Positions 1-6,873 of a DNA stretch of 15,147 nt are shown here, in pieces. Origin of the DNA: Cylindrotheca closterium (taxonomy: Eukaryota; Bacillariophyta; Bacillariophyceae; Bacillariales; Bacillariaceae); contig CAKOGP040001875.1 in NCBI GenBank assembly GCA_933822405.4, positions 1 through 15,147 of the forward strand, written 5' to 3'. Position 1 is the stretch's first letter, and each line of letters opens with the position of its first letter. A program made the translations under genes and the position numbers. The notes beneath the pieces are model-generated. The model did not search any database and was not told the DNA's origin. It saw only the letters and a list, made by a program, of their open reading frames with translations.

Positions 1-231
1 AAGGTTCCTAATGAGAAGGGTTCTCTGAAAGTAGGACATGGGTAAGTTCAATGTCGGAGGTCGCAAGTGACAAACAAAGTGACAAATCACAGAATGCTTC
101 ATAATCACATGGGCTCTCTGAAAATATTGCCTTCATCAATTCTAGGGGAGGTGACCCAAGCCCCAAAAAGACACGCCCTGCTGATTTTGGGGCATGGTCC
201 CTTAAATATCAACTGACTTTCTTTTCCGATG
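1..231 (-). mobile_element. Partial end of a TA-type TIR transposon (inverted second copy)
   Basis: These bases are the reverse complement of 10169-10399 without any gap (position p pairs with 10400-p), with 10 differences in 231 bases, about 96% identity. The inner edge is exactly at 231, where the sequence reads GACTTTCTTTTCCGATG and then diverges. That edge equals the terminal inverted repeat of the transposon at 10169-13273, so this is the end of a second copy lying in the opposite direction, and the rest of it is outside the window. The flanking bases 232-233 are AA, not TA, so the target duplication is mutated here or this end has been altered. No intact gene lies in this part. Confidence 0.85.
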
Positions 232-330
232 AACAGGTTCATTGACACGTGCCATAGTTTTCCCTCCACTTTTGTGACACGCATGCGCTCCACATCATGC
301 AGGGCACGTGCCAATCACAGGATAAAGTGT

Positions 331-526
331 GTCTTCCCAGCAAGACTTGAGACCATTGACATGCAGACACAATTTCTACAGCAGAACAGGCTGTCTTCCC
401 AGGAAGACACGAGTATTTGCCTGTCTTCCCGCCTGTCTTCCCAGCAAGACACGATTATTATAAGCTGTCGACATACCTACCGGTACAGACACTGCCAGCT
501 ACATTGGTAGGTCTTACAGGCAAGAC
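331..526. repeat. Cluster of symmetric GTCTTCC...GAAGAC repeats
   Basis: A 16-base near-palindrome, GTCTTCCCAGCAAGAC, occurs at 331-346, as GTCTTCCCAGGAAGAC at 393-408 (a perfect 7-bp inverted repeat around CA), as a left half only at 423-430, again at 435-450, and as GTCTTACAGGCAAGAC at 511-526. Three of them are followed by AC. The spacing is irregular, so this is not a regular satellite or CRISPR array. It may be a cluster of dimeric protein-binding sites or an old minisatellite. Confidence 0.6.
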
Positions 527-734
527 ACCAGTATGTTGCCCTGACAACAATTATGTTGCCAGCAGCAAAGCACACTGCAACAATTGGCTCTTTGTGTATT
601 TCACTTGCACTGTACCAGTTTGCACCTCTTACTACTGGATCATTTCTACTATGTTAGTCATAAAATCTACTGGTTGACTTACGCATACTACGGTACCAGG
701 TACTGGTACGGGAACTATCGGTAGGAACACACGA

Positions 735-961
735 GATTTGTTAAGTAGCCTTTCCGTTGCAATTGTGTCGTAGGACAATTGACTCACTGCCACAAGTCAA
801 TAAAAATTTTGAACTGATGACAGGAGAGCAAATTCGATTGACACGTGCAGACAAAAGAGTACACGTGCCAGTGAAATGACCACGCCAGCTGACATGTTCA
901 AGCAAAAGATTCGTTGAGTAGAGCATCAGTCGCTGTGACAACTGACCCACTGCCACAAGTC
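735..961 (+). repeat. Duplicated segment, two diverged copies
   Basis: The 25 bases at 774-798 recur at 937-961 with two differences (core CACTGCCACAAGTC). The similarity reaches back more weakly to 735 and 908 (GATTTGTTAAGTAG versus GATTCGTTGAGTAG). Two CACGTG boxes, at 842-847 and 862-867, lie between the copies. This looks like an old local duplication. No coding meaning was found. Confidence 0.5.
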
Positions 962-1262
962 CCAATTATTTTCAAAACAATGGCACGTTTGAATTTCGAA
1001 AGTCCCTCCACAAAACCATGGCATTGACAAGAATGATATTCAATATTAGATGTGCATGGAAAGACCCAAGAGATTTTATGATTGCGAATGCAAGTGAATT
1101 TTGTAAGGTTGAAAAAGAGAATTTGATAGGCTGTAAATTTAAGTGTTACATGACACCTGGAATTTCAACGGCAATGCTGTTTGAATGATGCAGAACTATG
1201 AATATGTTTTCTACACGAAGAATTGTGGCGTATAATTCATCTTGCAACGCAAACATGCAAAA

Positions 1263-1604
1263 TCACAAATTCAAAACCATTGTGCACACAGACCGTATGT
1301 CTATCAATAATACAAGAGAAGCTGATAAATAGAAAACATCTTGAGCATCATTGCCGTCAGAACTGGCATTATCATCCTCCGCTTTGGTGTAGAACAATTT
1401 GTTACCTCCCGTGGCCGTCATAGATTCCTCTTGACCGGACGTAGCAGCATAACATGGTGAACCCTCGCCACCCTGCACAGAAGAACATACATCCGGCCCA
1501 TGTTGATGTTGACGCAAATGAAAAGACAAAGAGGACGCAAATGAAAAGACAAAATTTCCAAAGTTCACAACTTTCAAAATAAAACTGTTGGTCCTTATGT
1601 CCAT
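1263..1604 (-). CDS. Weak small ORF, hypothetical protein
   Basis: This is an ATG-started minus-strand ORF of 113 codons. The middle part is rich in Gly, Ser, Asp and Glu (for example KAEDDNASSDGNDAQD), and a hydrophobic stretch near the C-terminus (SASLVLLIDI) could be a short membrane segment. I do not recognise any family. A second minus-strand ORF in another frame overlaps it (1402-1725), and a 20-base direct repeat with a 23-base period lies inside it (1511-1530 and 1534-1553), out of phase with a codon repeat. These points argue for a chance ORF. It would be transcribed divergently from the large gene at 2121. Confidence 0.12.
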   Translation of the reverse strand: MDIRTNSFILKVVNFGNFVFSFASSLSFHLRQHQHGPDVCSSVQGGEGSPCYAATSGQEESMTATGGNKLFYTKAEDDNASSDGNDAQDVFYLSASLVLLIDIRSVCTMVLNL

Positions 1605-1830
1605 TATTTGTCGTTACGACCATTTCAAATCTATTTTTGATCCGGAAAGTGAGATTTGTAAGCGACACCTTGGTTGTGTAGACGTGCTTAGAATCTGTAC
1701 TGTCGCTCACAAAAATAATCCGCACATATTTTTATCATACCTGCCGTTTTTTCGGCTGGGAGGCAGTGCCATCAATTTCGGATTGACGGCAAGCCCGAAG
1801 AATGCTTCTTTCGAGGCATAGTCATAAAAC

Positions 1831-1848
1831 ATCGGAACGTCTTCCGAT
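1831..1848. promoter_or_regulatory. Perfect palindrome ATCGGAA-CGTC-TTCCGAT
   Basis: Two 7-base arms pair perfectly around CGTC, about 270 bases upstream of the large gene's ATG. A CCAAT box follows at 1854-1858 and another lies at 1956-1960. The arm with the preceding C (CATCGGAA) equals the outermost 8 bases of the transposon ends at 231 and 10169, so the site could be a remnant of such ends rather than a regulator site. Confidence 0.3.
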
Positions 1849-1853
1849 TTCAG

Positions 1854-2120
1854 CCAATCACATTTATTCTATCTAGTCGAGTGACGGCCTCAGCTGGAGA
1901 TGCCCTAAGTCCTCAGTTCCAGAGTGCAGCTTTGATGACGTTTTCAACTAACGAACCAATGCGAAAACCGCGCATGCCAAACGAAACAGCACTGATTCTC
2001 CAAAACAAACAAACCAAACAATCAATTCAATCTCACAAACACCAAGAGCATTGAAGCTCCAAGCAATGGATAGACCAAGCATCAATCAAGAATAGTGCAA
2101 TCTTCTCAAAACGTCGTGGA
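1854..2120 (+). promoter_or_regulatory. Probable promoter and 5' leader of the large gene
   Basis: Forward CCAAT motifs occur at 1854-1858 and 1956-1960. Bases about 1995-2055 are very rich in A and C (runs such as AAACAAACAAACC), as is common in 5' untranslated leaders of diatom nuclear genes. No clear TATA box is present. Transcription start is inferred to lie near 1960-2000; nothing in the sequence fixes it. Confidence 0.35.
2066..2095 (+). promoter_or_regulatory. Upstream ORF of nine codons in the leader
   Basis: An ATG at 2066 opens a reading frame of nine codons (MDRPSINQE) that ends with TAG at 2093-2095, 25 bases before the main ATG at 2121 and in a different frame. If the leader starts before 2066, ribosomes would meet this ATG first, so it could lower translation of the main gene. 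This is inference; the transcript start is unknown. Confidence 0.35.
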
Positions 2121-4472
2121 ATGGAGGCGATTATCCAAAAAGTCCTATCTGAAAAAGAAGCTATTAGGTCTTTCAAGCAACACACTTCCCCTCAGCAACC
2201 GAATTTTCGAACGGACTTCTCCAATGCCCTTTTCCATGCATTCCATACTCATAAAGATGACCTTGGTAAGGAGCTGGTCATTGTAGATATTATTGTAAGT
2301 GTAGCTGAACACCTGAAACCAAAAGTCCTTGAAGTGCCACATATTTTTATTATGAAAATGTGCAAAATAGTTTTGAAGTTGCACAATGAGAGAAAAAAAA
2401 ACACTGCGACTGTTTCATTGCCTGTTGTTGACATTGATAAGGCGAAAAGGGCGTTTCAAATTCCTTTTCGAGATAACAACTTGACAGACAGCTTCTGGAA
2501 CCACCTTAGCTCGCAGGAAGACTTGTATGAGAAGATCGAAGCGAAATATTTTCCATTTTTTGCCATTCTTCAGAGCTCGGGCTATGGCAAATCGAGGCTA
2601 CTTATGGAACTGCGACAACAAGGTCATGGCAAGGCACGTCGCGTGGTTTATATATCATTTGCTTCAAAACAAGCGTACCCCACGAATAACGTGACAATGC
2701 AAGCTGACTTGGCACAAAAGGAAGCGAAAATCGTGGAGAGCGCTTTTGTCAATTTGTTTCGCTCAGCAGTTGAATCAGTTGAAGAAGCGACATCTTTTGA
2801 ACTCAAGGATTCTGTGGTCACACAATCCCCAACGAAACGCACTAGAACACAAGCCGAGTCTAATGGCAGCGTCTTGATTGTGATCGACGAAGCCTCGGAG
2901 TTACTACAAAGGCTAACAAACGATGATATTTCGTTTTTCCGGTGCATGCGAAAGGCGATGGTCGAATACAAGTCGGTGAACGACAAGTGCTTTTTCGTCA
3001 TTCTTGGCACTTTTTCATCGCTTACTCAAACCATTCCTCACAGGCGGCTTGATGCATCCTACAAACCGACAGCAGACGACGATGCAAGAGAACCGATGAG
3101 CACCTATCTCTTGCACCATACCCTAGGTTTGCCTTGGAACAGCTGCGAAAAACTCCTGGGGATGAGCTGCGAAGAGTGCCACCAGCCCGTCAACCTTTTC
3201 TCCATGGGACGACCCCTGTGGAAGGCATATTTGTCGAATGAGGGGGGGAGCACCTCCTTTCTTCTTGACCTTGCGACTAAAAAGCTGCTGCTAGACTCAA
3301 AAATCACGGAGTCAAAAGACCTGAATGCGTCGCAAATTCTGGCATTGTTTGCATGTCGAGTGTGCTTGACGATATCTCCTATTTCCATGGTGGCATCAAC
3401 GCTGGTGTCAAGTCACATGGGTACTGCCGTCAAGCTTTCAGAAAGCCGGGAGGATCTTGTGGTATCGTATCCTTCGGAACCAATTCTTTCGATCGCAGCA
3501 AAGCCGTATTATCTGGAAGGGTATGATGTCAAAACTGACACTACGAGCGGCATTGGTTTTCTCCACAAAGGGCTGCCTACGTTGAAGCAGTATTTTCTGT
3601 CCGGAGCCGTCCCGAAGGGGCACAGAGGTGAATTCATTGTTCGTTTGTTGAATATTTTGGCCATGGACCGAGCCATGGTCAGAACCAAGACCGAGAGCAA
3701 GGTCTCTGCCTCAGAAGGGTCTGAAGATCAGCACCGTCCCGCTGTCGTGGAAGTGAAGCTCCGTACTTTTCTGTCCGAGTTCGTTCGCGGCACCGATCAG
3801 AAGCAAAGTCAGGATTTATTTCAAGCATCCGCATTCGATGGCGTGGTATGCTTTACGCACTTTGTGTATTTGTCGCGTTCAAAAGGCTCCGACAAACTAA
3901 TCACACCAGATCTATTGCGCTGTGCATATCGACGAACCGCTGCAATTGTCGTAGATGATGGCCGCAAGGGTATTGACTGGTTGATCCCCGTTCGTTTAGG
4001 ATCCGACAAGTTTACGGCCCTTGCGGGACAAGATAAGAATCGTATTGGAGATTCGTTGCATACCCTCCAGCCATTGTCCAACGACGCAACACATCACAAA
4101 ATGACACCACTGTACTTTCTTACAGAAGCGGAACAGGAAGAGTTCAGAAGAGCAGAGGTGTCATTTGATTGGCCTGCGGTTGTATTTGCCATTGGTGGAA
4201 ACGAGATGGAAAGTGGTTTAGCCCAAAGCGGAGATATGGCATTACGTTCTGGCATTTCTAATGAAGTGAGAGCGCCCTGTGTTATCTTCACCGGTCTTGG
4301 ATACACCAAGCTCATGGATGATGATTGCAATACGCTGCTGACTGAGCTTCGTGACTTTGTGATTGACGTGCCCGAGCACTACAGACAAAACTCACCATTG
4401 ACATTCTTTGGTGACCGCTATTGTAGCACTGTATCTGAAGCGATGTCTGTTGATGAAGCTGAGGAGAGCTAG
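2121..4472 (+). CDS. Crinkler (CRN)-like P-loop NTPase with candidate C-terminal nuclease domain
   Basis: This is an intact 783-codon ORF starting with ATG at 2121 and ending with TAG; no introns are needed. Residues 1-140 look mostly helical. A P-loop lies at residues 151-159 (QSSGYGKSR; K157), with Gln in place of the first Gly of the classic GxxxxGK[ST]. A Walker B strand lies at 250-257 (SVLIVIDE; D256, E257) and a sensor-1-like strand at 291-300 (FFVILGTFSS). Residues 617-641 carry GIDWLIPV and, 18 residues after D619, Q637-D-K639, which looks like the D...QxK core of PD-(D/E)xK nucleases. The combination with FTHFV (about 578-582) resembles large fungal and stramenopile proteins in which CRN-type NTPase and restriction-endonuclease-like domains are fused. 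No secretion signal or LxLFLAK-type motif is visible, so a role as a secreted effector is not supported. Function is uncertain; the gene is alone, surrounded by transposon remnants. It could also be a domesticated element-derived ATPase. Confidence 0.75.
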   Translation: MEAIIQKVLSEKEAIRSFKQHTSPQQPNFRTDFSNALFHAFHTHKDDLGKELVIVDIIVSVAEHLKPKVLEVPHIFIMKMCKIVLKLHNERKKNTATVSLPVVDIDKAKRAFQIPFRDNNLTDSFWNHLSSQEDLYEKIEAKYFPFFAILQSSGYGKSRLLMELRQQGHGKARRVVYISFASKQAYPTNNVTMQADLAQKEAKIVESAFVNLFRSAVESVEEATSFELKDSVVTQSPTKRTRTQAESNGSVLIVIDEASELLQRLTNDDISFFRCMRKAMVEYKSVNDKCFFVILGTFSSLTQTIPHRRLDASYKPTADDDAREPMSTYLLHHTLGLPWNSCEKLLGMSCEECHQPVNLFSMGRPLWKAYLSNEGGSTSFLLDLATKKLLLDSKITESKDLNASQILALFACRVCLTISPISMVASTLVSSHMGTAVKLSESREDLVVSYPSEPILSIAAKPYYLEGYDVKTDTTSGIGFLHKGLPTLKQYFLSGAVPKGHRGEFIVRLLNILAMDRAMVRTKTESKVSASEGSEDQHRPAVVEVKLRTFLSEFVRGTDQKQSQDLFQASAFDGVVCFTHFVYLSRSKGSDKLITPDLLRCAYRRTAAIVVDDGRKGIDWLIPVRLGSDKFTALAGQDKNRIGDSLHTLQPLSNDATHHKMTPLYFLTEAEQEEFRRAEVSFDWPAVVFAIGGNEMESGLAQSGDMALRSGISNEVRAPCVIFTGLGYTKLMDDDCNTLLTELRDFVIDVPEHYRQNSPLTFFGDRYCSTVSEAMSVDEAEES

Positions 4473-4655
4473 TATTTTTTGAAGCGGTAGAGGAATGAAT
4501 CCCACCATTGCTTTCACCGGAACGTTGGACTTAGATTGTATGTTTGGAAAGAAGAGAGATTGATGGAATTCATTGGCTGGATTCAGAGGATTGATTAGAG
4601 TGAGGAAGTGACAACGACGGCCTTGTTGAGACTGCACTGACGGAAACAACTGAAG

Positions 4656-4673
4656 TTGTAACTGTGGTTACAA
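4656..4673. repeat. Hairpin, 7-bp stem and TGTG loop
   Basis: TTGTAAC and GTTACAA pair perfectly around TGTG, about 185 bases after the stop codon of the NTPase gene. It may sit in that gene's 3' untranslated region. No function is known. Confidence 0.4.
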
Positions 4674-4885
4674 AAGAAGAGGACCTTGGCTAGTGACACT
4701 GGCTTCTTCCAAGGCAAACGATCCTGTCACCATGTTGGACAATCACAAGAAGCAGAAGCATGCTTGAAAGGTGGTGTGCTGCTCGAAACAATTGCACGCT
4801 GATGTCATCATTCGTACCGAATGTTCTTCCATTTCTATAGAAGCAACTAGGCTTGGTTTTTGTCTTTCTTGAATAGTGTTTAGTA

Positions 4886-4910
4886 AGTAGTATATAATTT
4901 ATATACTACT
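4886..4910. repeat. Hairpin, 11-bp perfect stem and ATT loop
   Basis: AGTAGTATATA and TATATACTACT pair perfectly around ATT. It lies in the space between convergent coding regions and carries TATATA on both strands. It could mark a transcript 3' end or a small inverted-repeat insertion. Confidence 0.55.
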
Positions 4911-4954
4911 GCAATTGGCAACTTCTACCATCCGCCCAACCATACTATTTAGCT

Positions 4955-5215
4955 TGAAAGATACCACTTCATGGCTGCTTGGGCAATCTTCATTACGCTC
5001 GAACCATGTTTGACCAAAGCGAATCAACTTGCCCAAGTAGGTGGGCTACCATCTTTTTGACAATTTCAGCAAGCTTTCCAGATTCAAGAGCTTGTTCTTC
5101 TCCTTTTCCAAAACTTTGGCAGGAACCTTGTCGGCAGTGGCAAAAGGCTACCATTGTCTGGAGATGCAGAGGGCATGCCTGCCACAAACATCTGTTGGTA
5201 AACATTCTTGAGATG
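4955..5215 (-). pseudogene. Elongation factor Ts-like pseudogene, C-terminal part
   Basis: On the minus strand one frame reads ATADKVPAKVLEKEKN (about 5135-5094) and, after a one-base slip, another frame reads EQALESGKLAEIVKKMV (about 5100-5050). Together they match the well-known EF-Ts sequence in which VPxxVLxKE is followed by a stretch like SGKPxxIVxKMV. EF-Ts reloads EF-Tu with GTP in organellar or bacterial translation; in an alga this would be a mitochondrial or plastid factor encoded in the nucleus. The upstream bit HALCI resembles the LAxHI motif that precedes it. A stop just before PFATADK and the frameshift make it non-functional. The identification rests on about 33 residues and should be checked by a protein search. 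Coding-like sequence upstream (5216-5600) does not clearly match EF-Ts. Confidence 0.5.
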
Positions 5216-5687
5216 AGACTAATCTTTTGGCCAAATAGGCACTACCAGGAGCTACAAGAACAGGCTTCAAATCATACCTTGCTTCAAAGGAGTATTGGAA
5301 CCAGTTTGGCCATGGCATCAAATATCATAGGTATGCCAATTGTTCAGGTGGATAATCCAATCCAAGAGCTGCTGGATATCCCATGCAAGCTCTATTGACC
5401 CAGGAACCGACAGCATACTTAGTGGTAGCAATATGACCACCACATTTGTGGAACAATACCCAATCAATTAACAGTGAATTCAAAATGACAACCCTTTGTT
5501 GGAGGAAAGGATCAACAGCTTCGATTCATCTGATGTGATAGCAAGAGCATCCAAATGATGTATCCGTAGCGTTGCTGTTGAGTCCACTGACCCAAGCTGT
5601 AAAACAGGCTTGCTTCTTTTGAATCAAAGTCACCAAGCCACTATGGGCTCCATCTCAAGAATTCAATGAAGTGGCACATTTGTCCAA
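5216..5687 (-). pseudogene. Unidentified minus-strand coding remnant
   Basis: One minus-strand frame stays open from about 5525 to 5335 and reads like a real protein (for example FHKCGGHIATTKYAVGSWVN and ALGLDYPPEQLAYL), followed by a stop and further open sequence with a similar look (DLKPVLVAPGSAYLAKRL). I do not recognise a family. It could be the N-terminal part of the adjacent EF-Ts-like pseudogene, the end of the reverse-transcriptase-like remnant upstream, or host sequence caught between them. The segment 5560-5687 is less clear and contains stops. Confidence 0.25.
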
Positions 5688-6343
5688 TCAAGCAGACATG
5701 GGCCACAAAAAGTAGTCTGCAGGACAACTGCCTTCCAAAAACAGAGTGAGCAAGGTAAAATAAGCATGCCAACCACATTGGGGTTCCATTTGACATGGCG
5801 GAAGGCGCCAGATGCGAAGGTTGTAGATGCAGATCAAAAAGTTGGGAAATGACCTTGGGAAGCCGATTTTGGGTTCAGTCGCATTGGAAGTGAAATTGTT
5901 AACTGCCATGGCAGTCAGGGAAGGATGGTGGGTGGCATCAACAATGATACGGGCTTTGCGATATTTGTTACATGCATATACCAACCCAAGTGGAGTAGTG
6001 TGAGCGTCTTGGATGAATGGAAGGAGGGCTGGGTTGGCTGCCAGAAGGTAGCTGCGAAGGACTTATTTTTTGACTGTGCTTTGTGTTTTGCTAACGTTGT
6101 TGTACACCGACTTGTGATTATCATAGGCAATGAAGGTGCAGAGGTTCTTGTCGGTCAATTCCACATTGACCTAATTGGGTGCGCCGTTGAGGAAGATGCG
6201 TTTGAGCTGGGTGGTGAGGAGGGGGTCCATGTTGGCTTCACGGAGGACGGGTTTGAGGGTTGACCAGTTGCAATGGGCACTGGTGTGGATGTTGCCAACA
6301 AATCGGACGTTGGTTGGGATGCTGAGGTCATAGTGGAGTAAGG
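5688..6343 (-). pseudogene. Reverse-transcriptase-like retroelement remnant
   Basis: A single minus-strand frame runs from about 6343 down to 5688, broken only by two in-frame stops (TAG at 6173-6171, TAA at 6065-6063). It contains, in order, TSAHCNWSTLKPVLREANMD, the core NPALLPFIQDAHTTPLGLVY, KARIIVDATHHPS, NDFTS-like NNFTSNATEP and FPNFLICIYNLRIW. The RIIVDATHHPS stretch stands where reverse transcriptases have their R..VD palm entry, and the whole order resembles a reverse-transcriptase-like family I recall from diatom genomes. The part that should hold the catalytic Asp residues seems deleted after NLRIW, where a short unrelated bridge joins to FTLLTLFLEGSCPADYF. It is therefore inactive. 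The family assignment is from memory of the pattern and is moderate at best. Confidence 0.45.
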
Positions 6344-6408
6344 TTATGAAAGGGAAGATATGAGGGGCAGGTGCCCAAGAGCTCCAAGAGTAGCAAGGAA
6401 TCCCTACA

Positions 6409-6723
6409 ATGGGTCATTCTACAATGGTGTCTACATCAAGAACGCTGATGAGTCTTAGGAAAGATATGGAACGTTCATTTGCTACCTTGAAGGCGAGGTT
6501 CGCTTGTCTAAAAAATCTTTCAAGGTTCAATGACAAGGAGATGCACAACATAATCCCCCACTTTGATAAGTATGATGGCATTGTACATGATGCAAACAAA
6601 TTGCAGGAGGAGGACAAAACTGAGAATTTTGTTACTGGCCGTGCACAGCGCATTGATGCTTTGGTTGCTCACTTCAGCTGCAGCAGGGACACCCTTAGAA
6701 AAGACTTTGATGAACATATATAA
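6409..6723 (+). pseudogene. PIF/Harbinger-like transposase, C-terminal fragment
   Basis: The 104-codon ORF contains SLRKDMERSFATLKARFACL (about residues 15-34) followed by NDKEMHNII. This is the pattern around the third acidic residue of PIF/Harbinger-type DDE transposases (R..[IV]ERAFG.LKARF...), where the Glu of MERSF is the catalytic one. Such enzymes cut DNA at terminal inverted repeats and usually insert at 3-base targets. The usual length is near 350-450 residues; here the first two Asp residues and the whole N-terminus are missing, and the ATG at 6409 is probably internal. The C-terminal HNMI motif of the family is not found, so the tail has diverged or shifted frame. It faces the minus-strand remnant at 6874-7262, a layout seen in two-gene Harbinger elements. 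Confidence 0.5.
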
Positions 6724-6873
6724 CTAACAAAGAACTGAAACATTGACCTTGTTTATATACCATATTACTAGCTAATTGCTGGTCCGAGTAGGAATTTTGT
6801 CATCATCATCCAAAGTGGAAGAGACTGCAGTCTCAATGGGAATGGGAGATGATGCGCTACCACTAATACCAGC

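Larger units (their letters stand above)
232..1800. other. Intergenic, repeat-bearing region without a convincing gene
   Basis: No ORF here has a recognisable domain. The stretch holds a family of short symmetric repeats (331-526), four CACGTG boxes (246-251, 305-310, 842-847, 862-867), a duplicated segment (735-798 and 908-961), and a short tandem duplication (1511-1553). The small ORFs overlap one another on both strands and look like chance ORFs, apart from one weak minus-strand candidate described separately. The CACGTG boxes could be bZIP or bHLH sites, but they lie more than 1.2 kb upstream of the nearest good gene, so a role is only a guess. Confidence 0.5.
4473..4985. other. 3' region between convergent genes, two hairpins
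   Basis: No gene is seen here. Shortly after the stop of the large gene the sequence has no long ORF on the plus strand. Two perfect inverted repeats occur, at 4656-4673 and 4886-4910, described separately. The region separates the plus-strand NTPase gene from minus-strand remnants that run toward it, so it probably contains the 3' untranslated region of the NTPase gene. Confidence 0.5.

Noticed and set aside
331..526. Possible CRISPR array
   Set aside because: The repeats are only 16 bases, spacing is irregular (62, 42 and 76 bases between starts) and the genome is eukaryotic.
4979..5398. Plus-strand ORF of 139 codons
   Set aside because: The opposite strand carries the EF-Ts-like motifs, and the plus-strand translation has no recognisable pattern; it is most likely the antisense shadow.
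5925..6263. Plus-strand ORF of 112 codons
   Set aside because: It is antisense to the reverse-transcriptase-like remnant, whose minus-strand frame reads much more like a protein family.
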